Assembly (NCBI RefSeq): GCF_003667825.1
Contig: NZ_CP033043.1
Coordinates: forward strand, 3,094,001 to 3,158,000
Direction: 5' to 3'
DNA from: Metabacillus litoralis
Lineage (GTDB): Bacteria > Bacillota > Bacilli > Bacillales > Bacillaceae
DNA: 64,000 nt
The position numbers and the translations under genes are program-made. Numbering within the stretch: the stretch's first letter is position 1; every line of letters begins with the position of its first letter. The notes under the pieces were generated by a model. That model saw nothing but the letters and a program-made list of their open reading frames with translations, searched no databases and was not told the origin of the DNA. Below, piece by piece: positions 9,323-17,687 of this stretch.

Positions 9323-9715
9323 TCATTTTTGTTTCTTCAAAATTGCCATTGTGCATCTGGACAAGCATATCAGCTCTTCAGCTTCATCTACGATCTTTAT
9401 TTCCCATACCATTGTTGTTTTCCCACGATGTGCAGGTTTAGCATGTGCTGTGACTACACCTGATTTTTTCCCACGAATATGATTTGCGTTTATTTCTAGA
9501 CCTACACATATTTCTGTTTCATGATCAACTAGATTATAAGCGCCAATACTTGCTACAGTTTCTGCAAGGGCAACTGATGCTCCACCATGAAGTAACCCAA
9601 ATGGTTGGTGTGTACGATGATCTACTGGCATTGTGGCAATCACACACTCAGGTGTAACAGAGGTTACTTCTATTCCTAAAGTCTCCATTAATGTATTTTT
9701 CACATTAAAATCCAT
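9323..9715 (-). CDS. yuxO: Hotdog-fold acyl-CoA thioesterase YuxO (MenI-like)
   Basis: PaaI-type hotdog thioesterase, 130 residues. The B. subtilis orthologue is assigned to 1,4-dihydroxy-2-naphthoyl-CoA hydrolysis in menaquinone synthesis. The family core LLHGGASVALAETVAS is present near residues 46–61, with the expected hydrolase Glu. The ATG at 9715 has AAGGG about 10 bases upstream; one at 9733 does not. In B. subtilis this gene follows comA as part of the com cluster. Here comA is missing and the gene lies about 470 bp beyond the end of comP. Confidence 0.88.
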   Translation of the reverse strand: MDFNVKNTLMETLGIEVTSVTPECVIATMPVDHRTHQPFGLLHGGASVALAETVASIGAYNLVDHETEICVGLEINANHIRGKKSGVVTAHAKPAHRGKTTMVWEIKIVDEAEELICLSRCTMAILKKQK

Positions 9716-9812
9716 TATGACCCGACCCTTCATATAGTCTATTACTCTTAATAATACACCTTGTTTAATATAAACAATTGTAATTATAGTCTATCATAAG
9801 GAGATTCTTTAA

Positions 9813-9884
9813 GTGAAAAATAAAAGATCAAAACATCACTTAATGGCTTTAAAGAATACAAGTGGAATGATTACAGAAGTCTAA
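9813..9884 (+). CDS. Putative 23-residue basic peptide
   Basis: A GTG-initiated frame (MKNKRSKHHLMALKNTSG then MITEV) with an excellent AAGGAG site seven bases upstream. Its N-terminal half is strongly basic. It lies in the space that comA occupies in related genomes. I do not recognise it. The ribosome binding site is the only strong evidence, so it could be chance. Confidence 0.35.
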   Translation: MKNKRSKHHLMALKNTSGMITEV

Positions 9885-9939
9885 GATGAAATAAACTTCA
9901 ATCACAGGTGACAGCCAAAATCCTGCAAAAAAATGCTTA

Positions 9940-10020
9940 CTATTTTCTTAGAACAAACACAACAAAAATAAAATAAACAAATAATAAGAGTAATGTTGGA
10001 AGTACAGCCATAATATCCAT
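9940..10020 (-). CDS. Putative 26-residue single-pass membrane peptide
   Basis: Frame beginning MDIMAVLPTLL and ending VVFVLRK, almost entirely one hydrophobic helix with a basic C-terminus. A perfect GAGGAGG site lies six bases before the ATG. A palindromic cre-like sequence (AGGAAACGCTTTCCT) sits directly upstream at about 10037–10051. It follows comP on the same strand, in the position comA would normally occupy. Tiny membrane peptides of this kind are often regulators or subunits of membrane proteins, but nothing here shows which. Confidence 0.5.
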   Translation of the reverse strand: MDIMAVLPTLLLLFVYFIFVVFVLRK

Positions 10021-10164
10021 TATAACCTCCTCATTTAGGAAACGCTTTCCTGATTCCTAAAAGGATATAATTAACATCTTAATGGATAAATATCATGGCT
10101 ATATTGAGGATTTGTTTAGATTTTGTAAAATTAAAGAAAACACGAAAAATGTACTTGAAATAGA

Positions 10165-10190
10165 ATAGACTTGGTATTCACCAAGTCTAT
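10165..10190 (-). terminator. Hairpin at comP 3' end
   Basis: Stem ATAGACTTGGT / ACCAAGTCTAT overlapping the comP stop, with only a weak T-run (TATTCTATTTC) on the minus strand. Confidence 0.55.
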
Positions 10191-12481
10191 ATTTCAATAT
10201 CTATTTTCAATCCATTTTCCCTTGATGTTTCAATTAAGAAAGATCCTTTTAAAGCTTTAACACGTTCACTAATACCAGAAAGGCCTGTTCTTTCCTTTTG
10301 GTCAGCTATTTCTTCATAGTTAAAACCAATACCATTGTCCTCGTAATGGAGAACGATCTTATCTTTTATACAAACAAGAATAATCATAACATTTGTTGCT
10401 TCTGAATGTTTATGAGCATTTATAAGCAATTCCTGTATAATTCGATAAAGGTTTAATTGGGTATCAATATCCAAAGCGACATTTATATTCCCAGTGTTAA
10501 GTCGGATATCAAAATCCACAATGTCCTGATATTGCATAATGAGCTTGTTTAATGCCTTAACTAAGCCTAAATCATAAAGCAACTGTGGTCGCAGTTCCTG
10601 GCATGTTTCTCTTGTTTCTTTAATGACCTTCGTCATACTGCTGTTTATGCTTTGTAGCTGTTTTTTAAGAACATCAGCATCCTCTTCTAACATTGCCAAT
10701 TCACATTGCCTTTTTAAAGAAACTAAGTCCTGAAGAACAGAGTCATGTATTTCCTTAGCTAAATGAGATCGTTGCTTTTCTTCTATAGAAAACAAAATCT
10801 TATTCAGCCAATCTGGTTTTCCTTCCTCGGTCTCAACTTTTTGTAAGTGTTGCATTAGTTCATCAATTTTCAAAAAGTTTTCTAATGAAACATTTGTGTA
10901 AAACGAGAGAGTTTTTAACCATGACACCTCATCACGAGTTAATTTAGGTGTGTTTAGTATAGACAAGCATACTAACACGTAACTCTTGTTGTCAGTTACA
11001 CCTATATTAATAACAAAACCTTTATCTACTTCAACAATCTTACCAACTTCATTTGAAGCTTCTTTAATTTCCTTTAAATAAGCTCTATAATTTGATTCCT
11101 TTGCTAAGGGATCAACAGAAGCAATATTCTTTACCTTATCAAGCTCGATAAAATATGCTTTGCTAACATGGAGTACATCTACAATTACTTGCTTTAATTG
11201 TGCAATAACCTGTTCCAAATTACTTGCTTTTCGTATGCTTTGAGTATACTTAAAAATACTGTCCTGATAATTATACTTTTCAGATATCCTCTTTAACCTA
11301 AAGCGATCATCTAAAACTTCCTTCACATAAAAAATGAACACCATGGCTAAGTAAATATAAACAAAAAGTTGGACAGAATTAAAAGTTGAATTGCTATCTT
11401 TTAAAGTGAACATAATCATAACCATAATCAGAGTTGGAATTATGGCTAGTATTGAATAATATTTAAGTCTTCCTAACAAGAATTCAATATCGTATATCTT
11501 AGTTACCAAAAATTGATAAACTAATGAAAAGGGAATTAAAAGTAAAAAAGCAGATAAAAATATTGGCGAGAATACATACTTTTGAAAAATTACATACGGA
11601 ATGACATAGAATAAAAGAAATGGTGTAAAAGCCAAAACATTTGTAACAATTAATATTTTGACTAAGTATGCTTGTTCTGAGTACCTAATCTTTCTTAAAC
11701 CTGAAAACTTTAAACTAAAAGTTAAAATAAGTAAAATAAGAAATGACAATAGGGTAAGCAATCTATTACTTATTATGGTCATTCCCCAAAAATTATGGAC
11801 TATTTCAGACAATATATTGATCAATACGAGCATATAACCAAATATAATATAAGAAAAATTGAAAAGTTCTTTTCCTAATTCTTTAAAATATTGATAGATA
11901 AAGTGCAGATAGCTTACTGGAACTAATGTAAATAATGCTATATTCACGTATCTACTTAGTAAATCTCCCCTTGAAGAACCACTTGCACTAATATAAGCCA
12001 TGGCTATTATTAATAAAAATAGTATTAATAAATGAGCAGACCGTTGATTTTTCTCTTTGTTCGATTTATTAATAAAATAAATACTAAACAAGCATAAAGC
12101 AAGAACTGTTAAAGGTATGATTATAATGAACAAAACCTGATTATTAAATAAAGTTGATGGAACAATATATTCTTTAGTTATTCCATTTGTACTAAGTACC
12201 TTAACTGAGTTTATCTGTTCAAGGAGACCATGGCTAACAGCTGGGTCATGTAGCTGTGGATCTTTGTTATTTATTTCAATGATTGTATCCCCAACATGAA
12301 TACCCACTTTTTCTGCCCAGGTTTTTGGCTCAATTTCAGAAATCAGCATTTCTTCGTTATTTGTTTCAATTATTCTAGCTCCAACATAGGGGTATTTATA
12401 ATTTAAAATTATAATATAAAGGACAAAGATAATACTTATTATGACTAATAGTTGGAGCATCCTATTAAAGGTAAGACGCAT
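10187..12481 (-). CDS. comP: Quorum-sensing histidine kinase ComP
   Basis: Membrane histidine kinase of 764 residues (B. subtilis ComP 769). In B. subtilis it senses the ComX pheromone and phosphorylates ComA. The N-terminal half has about eight to ten membrane segments, with an extracytoplasmic PDZ-like stretch after the first (residues ~30–110). The HisKA_3 phosphoacceptor is His579 (LAKEIHDSV). The ATPase domain has the N-box around Asn688 (INAHKH), DNGIG and GLSGI. The ATG has GAAAGGTG upstream, 56 bp after comQ. Neither comX between comQ and comP nor comA downstream is present, which is unusual. Confidence 0.9.
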   Translation of the reverse strand: MRLTFNRMLQLLVIISIIFVLYIIILNYKYPYVGARIIETNNEEMLISEIEPKTWAEKVGIHVGDTIIEINNKDPQLHDPAVSHGLLEQINSVKVLSTNGITKEYIVPSTLFNNQVLFIIIIPLTVLALCLFSIYFINKSNKEKNQRSAHLLILFLLIIAMAYISASGSSRGDLLSRYVNIALFTLVPVSYLHFIYQYFKELGKELFNFSYIIFGYMLVLINILSEIVHNFWGMTIISNRLLTLLSFLILLILTFSLKFSGLRKIRYSEQAYLVKILIVTNVLAFTPFLLFYVIPYVIFQKYVFSPIFLSAFLLLIPFSLVYQFLVTKIYDIEFLLGRLKYYSILAIIPTLIMVMIMFTLKDSNSTFNSVQLFVYIYLAMVFIFYVKEVLDDRFRLKRISEKYNYQDSIFKYTQSIRKASNLEQVIAQLKQVIVDVLHVSKAYFIELDKVKNIASVDPLAKESNYRAYLKEIKEASNEVGKIVEVDKGFVINIGVTDNKSYVLVCLSILNTPKLTRDEVSWLKTLSFYTNVSLENFLKIDELMQHLQKVETEEGKPDWLNKILFSIEEKQRSHLAKEIHDSVLQDLVSLKRQCELAMLEEDADVLKKQLQSINSSMTKVIKETRETCQELRPQLLYDLGLVKALNKLIMQYQDIVDFDIRLNTGNINVALDIDTQLNLYRIIQELLINAHKHSEATNVMIILVCIKDKIVLHYEDNGIGFNYEEIADQKERTGLSGISERVKALKGSFLIETSRENGLKIDIEI

Positions 12482-12537
12482 CTAAATTATAAACACCTTT
12501 CAACATAAATTATTATAATAATCGTTTAAAATTGTTC

Positions 12538-13440
12538 TTAACCAGTTATGAGAACAGCTTTTAATCGCTCAATTTGGTCCTGTTTAATTGGTAATTCATT
12601 TATTAAGTTTGTTGCTTTATTCACAGCTATTTGCTTCATGACATTTAAATAATGCACTGTTCCCGAATTTAAGAGTTTGTTACTAAACTTTTTATAACCT
12701 CCAAAGTAGGCTTCGACTGATTTTTCACTTTTAAAGCCTTCAATAATATCCATAGCATGTTCGTTACACTTTTTTTGAAGGTAAAGAAAGCCTAATGATT
12801 TTTTCTGTGCTGAAATGTCGTTTTTATTTGGATTAAATAAATCTCTAAAGTCATTTTCAATTTGTGCAGCTATTCCAATTTGGTACGAATATGTCTCAAC
12901 TTTTTCCTCATTTGCACCAGCTAAAAGCATGCCACTTACAGATGCTAATGCAATTAAAGACCCTGACTTATTCTTCATCATTTTGATACATTCCTCTTCA
13001 GTCAATATTGAGTTTTCCAAATCAATATGCTGCCCTTCCATTGCTTGGAGAGAAAACTGAGTAAATGCATCAAGTATTTGAATTCTATATGGAGAGGATA
13101 ATGATAATATCAATTTTTGACTTAACGTATAAATCATCGTTGCTGCATTTAAAGCAATGGAAGGGTTAATTTTCATCCATGGCTCTTTCATATTATCTAA
13201 GTCTTCAAGATCATCCAACATATCAAAAGATAAGATTAGTAATTGAATAGCAGCAGCAAGCCTCACTATTTCTGCACTTTTCCCCTCGAATGCATCATGA
13301 TGTAATATGGCCAAATGAGCAAAATGAAAGTTGTCTTTCTCCTTAATAAAAGAAACAACAAGATTCTGTAATTGGTTCTCTTTTACTTGTGAAGCAATAC
13401 ATTGAATCATTTGTTGTTTAATACGTTCATTATCAACCAT
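12538..13440 (-). CDS. comQ: Polyprenyl synthase-like ComX-modifying enzyme ComQ
   Basis: Isoprenyl transferase-family protein that prenylates a tryptophan of the ComX pheromone precursor and processes it. It has 300 residues (B. subtilis 299). The first aspartate-rich motif is DDLEDLD (about residues 80–90) and a weaker second one is NDFRD. I use the ATG at 13440 because AGGTGG lies 11 bases upstream; the GTG at 13455 has no binding site. No comX frame overlaps its 3' end in either other frame. The enzyme looks intact, so a substrate elsewhere in the genome is possible. Confidence 0.88.
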   Translation of the reverse strand: MVDNERIKQQMIQCIASQVKENQLQNLVVSFIKEKDNFHFAHLAILHHDAFEGKSAEIVRLAAAIQLLILSFDMLDDLEDLDNMKEPWMKINPSIALNAATMIYTLSQKLILSLSSPYRIQILDAFTQFSLQAMEGQHIDLENSILTEEECIKMMKNKSGSLIALASVSGMLLAGANEEKVETYSYQIGIAAQIENDFRDLFNPNKNDISAQKKSLGFLYLQKKCNEHAMDIIEGFKSEKSVEAYFGGYKKFSNKLLNSGTVHYLNVMKQIAVNKATNLINELPIKQDQIERLKAVLITG

Positions 13441-13545
13441 CTTTTGGACAACCACCTGTCTAGGGTTATATGACTACATGCTAAAATCTCTTTCATTGAA
13501 TAACTCAATCATCTTCCATTCTCAACTAACCGCCAAATTATGTCA

Positions 13546-13585
13546 ATAAAAAACAAAAGAAACTTGGTTTTTCCCAAGTTTCTTA
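13546..13585 (-). terminator. degQ terminator
   Basis: Stem AAGAAACTTGG / CCAAGTTTCTT followed on the minus strand by TTTGTTTTTT; it overlaps the degQ stop codon and isolates degQ from comQ. Confidence 0.85.
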
Positions 13586-13723
13586 AGATACATTTAAAAA
13601 TGCAAATTTGTCATATTTATCGATACTTTTATTTATAAGCTGTAGCGATTCTTTCGATTCTTTTAACTCTTGTTCTATCTTTAATAAAAGCTGTGTCATT
13701 TCATCAATCTTTTGTTGATTCAC
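13583..13723 (-). CDS. degQ: Degradative enzyme regulator DegQ
   Basis: Pleiotropic regulator that promotes phosphotransfer from DegS to DegU and so raises exoenzyme and antibiotic production. It has 46 residues, exactly the B. subtilis length, with a GTG start behind GGGAGTG. The C-terminal half keeps the family core SLQLINKSIDKYDKF, which differs little from the B. subtilis NINKSIDQYDKY. The N-terminus is amphipathic and coiled-coil-like. It lies next to comQ as in B. subtilis, and about 120 bases upstream there is a ComA-box-like motif. Confidence 0.9.
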   Translation of the reverse strand: MNQQKIDEMTQLLLKIEQELKESKESLQLINKSIDKYDKFAFLNVS

Positions 13724-13842
13724 AGTTTCACACTCCCTATTTGTTGGTAAGCGAATGTAAAGGCCAACCTAGTTTGCTTTCTATAAGTTAAATTCTAATC
13801 TAAATAAGGTATTTTTTCACCGAAAATAATTCTTATGACTCA

Positions 13843-13869
13843 ATGCGTGATGCCGCAAGTCAAACGCAA
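13843..13869 (-). promoter_or_regulatory. ComA-box-like tripartite site upstream of degQ
   Basis: On the plus strand ATGCGT-GATG-CCGCAA (13843–13858) is a near match to the ComA palindrome TTGCGG-N4-CCGCAA. A third half-site ACGCAA follows five bases later (13864–13869). ComA sites in B. subtilis have this inverted pair plus a third element. It is placed 120–146 bases upstream of degQ, a known ComA target. Confidence 0.6.
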
Positions 13870-14016
13870 TAGTTCAAATTATATATTTCTTCGTCTTACC
13901 GACCTTTTTTTATTTAAGTTTCTGCCTTTAGTCCTAACAAATAAACATTTCGTCTGTAATTTTGTTTTTATGGGTATATGGTAGCCCTAATTTAATATTT
14001 TGAGCTAAATCGTCCA

Positions 14017-14031
14017 TTTCATTGCGCTCCA
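14017..14031 (-). repeat. Fragment of the 2129–2265 intergenic repeat
   Basis: The 15-mer TGGAGCGCAATGAAA, here on the minus strand, is identical to the one at 2237–2251. The rest of the element is not present. The surrounding 13724–14115 gap otherwise holds the degQ promoter region and no convincing gene. Confidence 0.55.
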
Positions 14032-14075
14032 CGATCGTTTTCATAAAAACCAAATGAAAAGCTTTTCAAAACAGC

Positions 14076-14108
14076 CAAAAAAAGAGACCTATTTCCAAAT
14101 AGATCTCT
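14076..14108 (-). terminator. Terminator of the 74-aa gene
   Basis: Stem AGAGATCTATTT / AAATAGGTCTCT with one wobble, followed on the minus strand by TTTTTTT. Confidence 0.8.
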
Positions 14109-14115
14109 ACCTATC

Positions 14116-14340
14116 TTAAACAGACAATATAGTCTTTGTAAAAATGTTTTCTGCCTCTGATACAGCTAATTCGATTAACTGAGATTTCATTTCTTGAGGA
14201 CCATGATACTCTATCGTGTAATCCTCAATTCCTGTTTTTGAATATAAACACTCCATTGTCACCTTGCAATTGTCCTTTAATACCGAAAAAACCGCAACCA
14301 TTTTGTCATCTAACAAATAAAATGTTGGCTGCACCATCAT
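14116..14340 (-). CDS. Conserved-looking hypothetical protein, 74 aa
   Basis: Not recognised. It is a soluble-looking protein of mixed strand and helix with no signal peptide, beginning MMVQPTFYLLDDK. The ATG has an AAGGAGG site 12 bases upstream, and a strong terminator follows. In B. subtilis the gene yuzC occupies this place, but the length (122 aa there) does not fit. It lies alone between degQ and yuxH. Confidence 0.65.
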   Translation of the reverse strand: MMVQPTFYLLDDKMVAVFSVLKDNCKVTMECLYSKTGIEDYTIEYHGPQEMKSQLIELAVSEAENIFTKTILSV

Positions 14341-14470
14341 CGTGTCTACAAGCCTCCTTAGAATAAAGAGAATTTTGAGGACTTGTCATAGGATGTGTAC
14401 ACTCATATCTTTAACATTCTCTGTTTGATGACAGTTTCCTTTAAATATTTGAAATTATTATTGAATATAG

Positions 14471-14505
14471 AGAAAAAATAAAGTGCGGGGTTAGATACCC
14501 GCACT
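14471..14505 (-). terminator. yuxH terminator
   Basis: Stem AGTGCGGG / CCCGCACT with an 8-base loop and a T-rich tail (TTTATTTTTT) on the minus strand. Confidence 0.88.
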
Positions 14506-14517
14506 CGTTCTCGTAAT

Positions 14518-15738
14518 CTACCCTTCATCTAATTCCATAAGGTTTGTTGCCCATTCAAGAGAAGATAAATAAATGCGGTTAATCTCTTCTTTTGGTATTT
14601 TTAAACCTTCTATATCCCAAGTTGATTTTTCAATACTAACGGCCCAAAGTAACACTTGATATAAGTCGTTTTCTTTCCCGAGCAAAGCATCTTGAATATC
14701 ATCGGATAATGGTAAGTCCTCTAACACATCCTGGATACTTCGATGCATCAATGTATCAATTAATGAAAACATCCCTGTTAACATGAAAGGGGCAGACTGA
14801 CCTATCCCAAGATAAATGGCAATCTGTTCACATAACTTCCCACGAACTAAGGATAACTTAATTACTTCTTGCATATTAATATCTTTTGGATAATTTATAT
14901 TTTTTAATGAAATAACATAAATCCATTTTTTTAGTTCATTTAATCCAAGTAGGACAATTGCCTGTTTGATTGATTCAATTTTATTAACAGGTCTAAAAGC
15001 CGGTGAATTGATTAATTTTAACAGCTTATAAGACATAGATATATCATGCTCAATTTCAGAGGCAATTTTATCAATATTAGGTTCTGTCTTCGCTATTTCT
15101 GAAAGTATATGATAATACGTTTTTAAATAAGAAGGAACATCATAACTTGAAACTATATGTGGCTTGCTAAAAAAATACCCTTGAAAATACGTATATCCCG
15201 TTTTTTTTGCAAATAAAAATTCTTCTCTCGTTTCCACTTTTTCTGCTAACAGTTCTATATTATAAGGACGATAACGTTCAACCATGGCTTTCTGTTCTGT
15301 TTTAGATGTATTTATAAAATCAACCTTAATCATGTCAATATAAGGTAATAATCTCGGTAATAAGGATGATTGCTCTTGGACATAAAAATCATCGAGCGCA
15401 ATTGTATAGCCTAATTCTTTTAACTCTTTACATGAAAGAATTAGCTCTTCACTTATTTCAACGTTCTCTAATATCTCTATAACAATAGAGGAGGGATTAA
15501 AAAATGTTGGTACTCGGGATTTCAGCAGACTATCTGTAAAATTGACAAAACAACGTTTGCCTTCTGATAAATCATGAATACCAATATTTAAAAAACTATT
15601 AATAATGACTTCCGTTGTAGCAAGGTCTCCATCAATATCTGGAAATATATTTTCCTTACTTCCTCTATATAAAAGTTCATATGCAAAAACTTCTTCTTTT
15701 ATATTGAATATAGGCTGCCGTGCAACAAAAACCTCCAT
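14518..15738 (-). CDS. yuxH: EAL–HDOD domain protein YuxH
   Basis: Signalling protein of 406 residues: an EAL domain (about 1–200) and a HDOD domain (about 205–390). EAL enzymes hydrolyse cyclic di-GMP. Expected residues are visible: YELL near the N-terminus, FVNF, IEILEN, ALDDF, IKVDF, AEKVE and QGYFFSKP. Whether this member is an active phosphodiesterase cannot be settled from sequence. The ATG at 15738 (MEVFVARQPIFN) has GGGGG seven bases upstream and gives the B. subtilis length (409). It sits in its syntenic place beyond degQ. Confidence 0.88.
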   Translation of the reverse strand: MEVFVARQPIFNIKEEVFAYELLYRGSKENIFPDIDGDLATTEVIINSFLNIGIHDLSEGKRCFVNFTDSLLKSRVPTFFNPSSIVIEILENVEISEELILSCKELKELGYTIALDDFYVQEQSSLLPRLLPYIDMIKVDFINTSKTEQKAMVERYRPYNIELLAEKVETREEFLFAKKTGYTYFQGYFFSKPHIVSSYDVPSYLKTYYHILSEIAKTEPNIDKIASEIEHDISMSYKLLKLINSPAFRPVNKIESIKQAIVLLGLNELKKWIYVISLKNINYPKDINMQEVIKLSLVRGKLCEQIAIYLGIGQSAPFMLTGMFSLIDTLMHRSIQDVLEDLPLSDDIQDALLGKENDLYQVLLWAVSIEKSTWDIEGLKIPKEEINRIYLSSLEWATNLMELDEG

Positions 15739-15866
15739 GCTTTGACCCCCGATACAAAAAATAACCAATAATTTCAATTTATTCTATTTTACTACATTTA
15801 TCTTAATAATAAATCATATTTTGGTTATTTACTAACAATTGCGGGTCTATAGTATGACTAAAACCA

Positions 15867-15983
15867 TTATAAATGGCTCAAAAATCTTAACGTTATTTTC
15901 ATCCATCCGAAAAATGACAACCATAATGGTACACTCAGCAATGTGGCCCAAGCCATTCCTTTAAAAAAATTGTCTTCATGCAT
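15867..15983 (-). CDS. Putative 38-residue Trp-rich membrane peptide
   Basis: Frame MHEDNFFKGMAWATLLSVPL then a tail ending RFLSHL, with three tryptophans in one hydrophobic helix flanked by charged ends. The ATG is preceded by AAAGGGTGTG, a moderate binding site. A cre-like palindrome lies 68 bases upstream. Length and pattern resemble small single-pass proteins seen in Bacillaceae, but I cannot name it. Confidence 0.5.
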   Translation of the reverse strand: MHEDNFFKGMAWATLLSVPLWLSFFGWMKITLRFLSHL

Positions 15984-16050
15984 AGTGTTCACACCCTTTA
16001 TAAAGATCTGTAGTCATTATTTTTTCCATGGTATTATTTATTAAACCTTA

Positions 16051-16064
16051 AGTAAGCGCTTACA
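16051..16064. promoter_or_regulatory. Candidate cre (CcpA) site
   Basis: AGTAAGCGCTTACA reads on the minus strand as TGTAAGCGCTTACT, one mismatch from the CcpA consensus TGNAANCGNTNNCA, and contains a perfect 12-bp palindrome. It lies between the 38-aa gene and the HpaB-like monooxygenase, and could act on either. Confidence 0.5.
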
Positions 16065-16226
16065 GTCAGATTTTTCTTATTACTACTTACATTATTCATT
16101 CATAGACAGCATCATTCCTCTCTAAATCATTCTTCATTTTCCAACATCGTTTTCATCCAATGGATCTGCTCACCTCACTACCCAACCTTTCATATAGTAA
16201 TGACATATAGGTAGGGAGTGAAAAAA

Positions 16227-17672
16227 ATGCCTGCAATTAATGGTAAACAATATTTGGAGCGCATGGATCAGCTACATCCTGATGTATGGATGAAGGGGGA
16301 AAAAATTTCAGGGAAGCTCTCTCAGCACCCAGTCTATAAAGGTGCCATGCAATCAAAGGCATCTCTGTATGACACTCAAGTTCACCCTGATTTTTATAAA
16401 AAAATGACCTTTACATCTCCTACATCAAATGAACGTGTTGGACTATCTTTCTTGCAACCCAGAACGAAAGAAGACCTACAAGCAAGAAGATATATGATTA
16501 AAACATGGGCAAAAAAAACAGCAGGAATGATGGGACGTACACCTGATTACTTAAATACAGCATTAATGACATTCGCAGCTTCAGCAACTATTCTACGTGA
16601 ACAAGGTGATGAGTTTTGTCAAAATCTACTTAATATATATGAAGATGCCAGAGAAAAAGATCTTTCCTTCACACACAGCTTTATCAATCCACAAGTGAAT
16701 CGTTCAACAAATTTTCAGGAACTATCTTCACAACCAATCGCTGCAAAAATAACAGAAAAAACAGCAGATGGACTTATCGTAAACGGTGCAAGGATGTTAG
16801 CTACACAAGGTGGAATGACCGACGAGGTATTCATCTTACCTACGGGTAAAACCGATGATTATGCCTTTTGTTTCAGTATTCCCACAGATGCAGAAGGAAT
16901 TAAATTTATTTGCCGTGAATCCTTTTATCAAGACGACTCCCAATTTAACTATCCACTTTCCTCTCGTTTCGATGAAATGGATACGATGATTGTCTTTCAT
17001 AATGTAGTTGTGCCTTGGGAAAGAGTTATTTTTTATCACCGCAATGATCTTGCACATCAGCTTTTTGCAAGAAGTAGCTTTACACCACAAGCATTGCACC
17101 AGGTTATTATTAGACAAATTACAAAAACAGAGTTCTTAATTGGTCTTGCACAAAAAATGGTCACTGTTTTAAACGTAACAGAGTATCATCATATTCAAGA
17201 AAAAATTAGTGAAATGATTATTGGGTTAGAAACAATGAAGGCTCTTTTAGATCGCTCAGAGCTTGAAGCGAAGGAAGACGAATGGGGGACAATGGTTCCA
17301 TATGTTCACTCTTTATTTGTTGCATCAAATATTTTCCCAAAGCTCTACCCTCGAATGATTGAAATCATTCAATTGATAGGTGCAGGAGGAATGGTAGCTA
17401 TACCTTCAGAAGAGGATTTTGCTTCTAGCTTAGTTAGCGAAATTGATCATTTTTGTCAGGGATATGCATGTGATGCTGAAACAAAAACGAAACTCTTTCG
17501 CCTGGCATGGGATCTTACGATGAGCAGCTTTGGAACAAGACAAACACAATACGAACGGTATTTTTTTGGTGATCCTGAAAGACTAACATCAACCCTTTAC
17601 CAGGGGTACCCTCGTGAGGAATACATTAGTGATGTTGAAACGTTTTTAGAGCAAAACAGAGAAGAGGCTTAA
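16227..17672 (+). CDS. FADH2-dependent monooxygenase, HpaB/4-hydroxyphenylacetate 3-hydroxylase family
   Basis: Large component of a two-component flavin monooxygenase that hydroxylates phenolic substrates using reduced FAD from a separate reductase. It has 481 residues, close to B. subtilis YoaI (about 483). N-terminal HpaB domain about 1–270 and C-terminal HpaB domain about 275–475. Visible family features are RTPDYLN, HSFINPQVNRS and the flavin-contacting IIRQITKTEF region. I use the ATG at 16227 with AGGGAG upstream rather than the GTG at 16218. No HpaC-type reductase is adjacent, so the substrate is uncertain. Confidence 0.85.
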   Translation: MPAINGKQYLERMDQLHPDVWMKGEKISGKLSQHPVYKGAMQSKASLYDTQVHPDFYKKMTFTSPTSNERVGLSFLQPRTKEDLQARRYMIKTWAKKTAGMMGRTPDYLNTALMTFAASATILREQGDEFCQNLLNIYEDAREKDLSFTHSFINPQVNRSTNFQELSSQPIAAKITEKTADGLIVNGARMLATQGGMTDEVFILPTGKTDDYAFCFSIPTDAEGIKFICRESFYQDDSQFNYPLSSRFDEMDTMIVFHNVVVPWERVIFYHRNDLAHQLFARSSFTPQALHQVIIRQITKTEFLIGLAQKMVTVLNVTEYHHIQEKISEMIIGLETMKALLDRSELEAKEDEWGTMVPYVHSLFVASNIFPKLYPRMIEIIQLIGAGGMVAIPSEEDFASSLVSEIDHFCQGYACDAETKTKLFRLAWDLTMSSFGTRQTQYERYFFGDPERLTSTLYQGYPREEYISDVETFLEQNREEA

Positions 17673-17687
17673 AGACAAAGCCTCTTT
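17662..17687. terminator. Hairpin between convergent monooxygenase gene and yueH
   Basis: AAGAGGCTT / AAGCCTCTT stem spanning the upstream stop codon; T-run short. Confidence 0.6.

Noticed and set aside
12482-12720. Possible comX between or overlapping comQ and comP
   Set aside because: All three minus-strand frames were read. The longest out-of-frame start gives 12 codons, and the gap is only 56 bp. No Trp-containing tail was seen.
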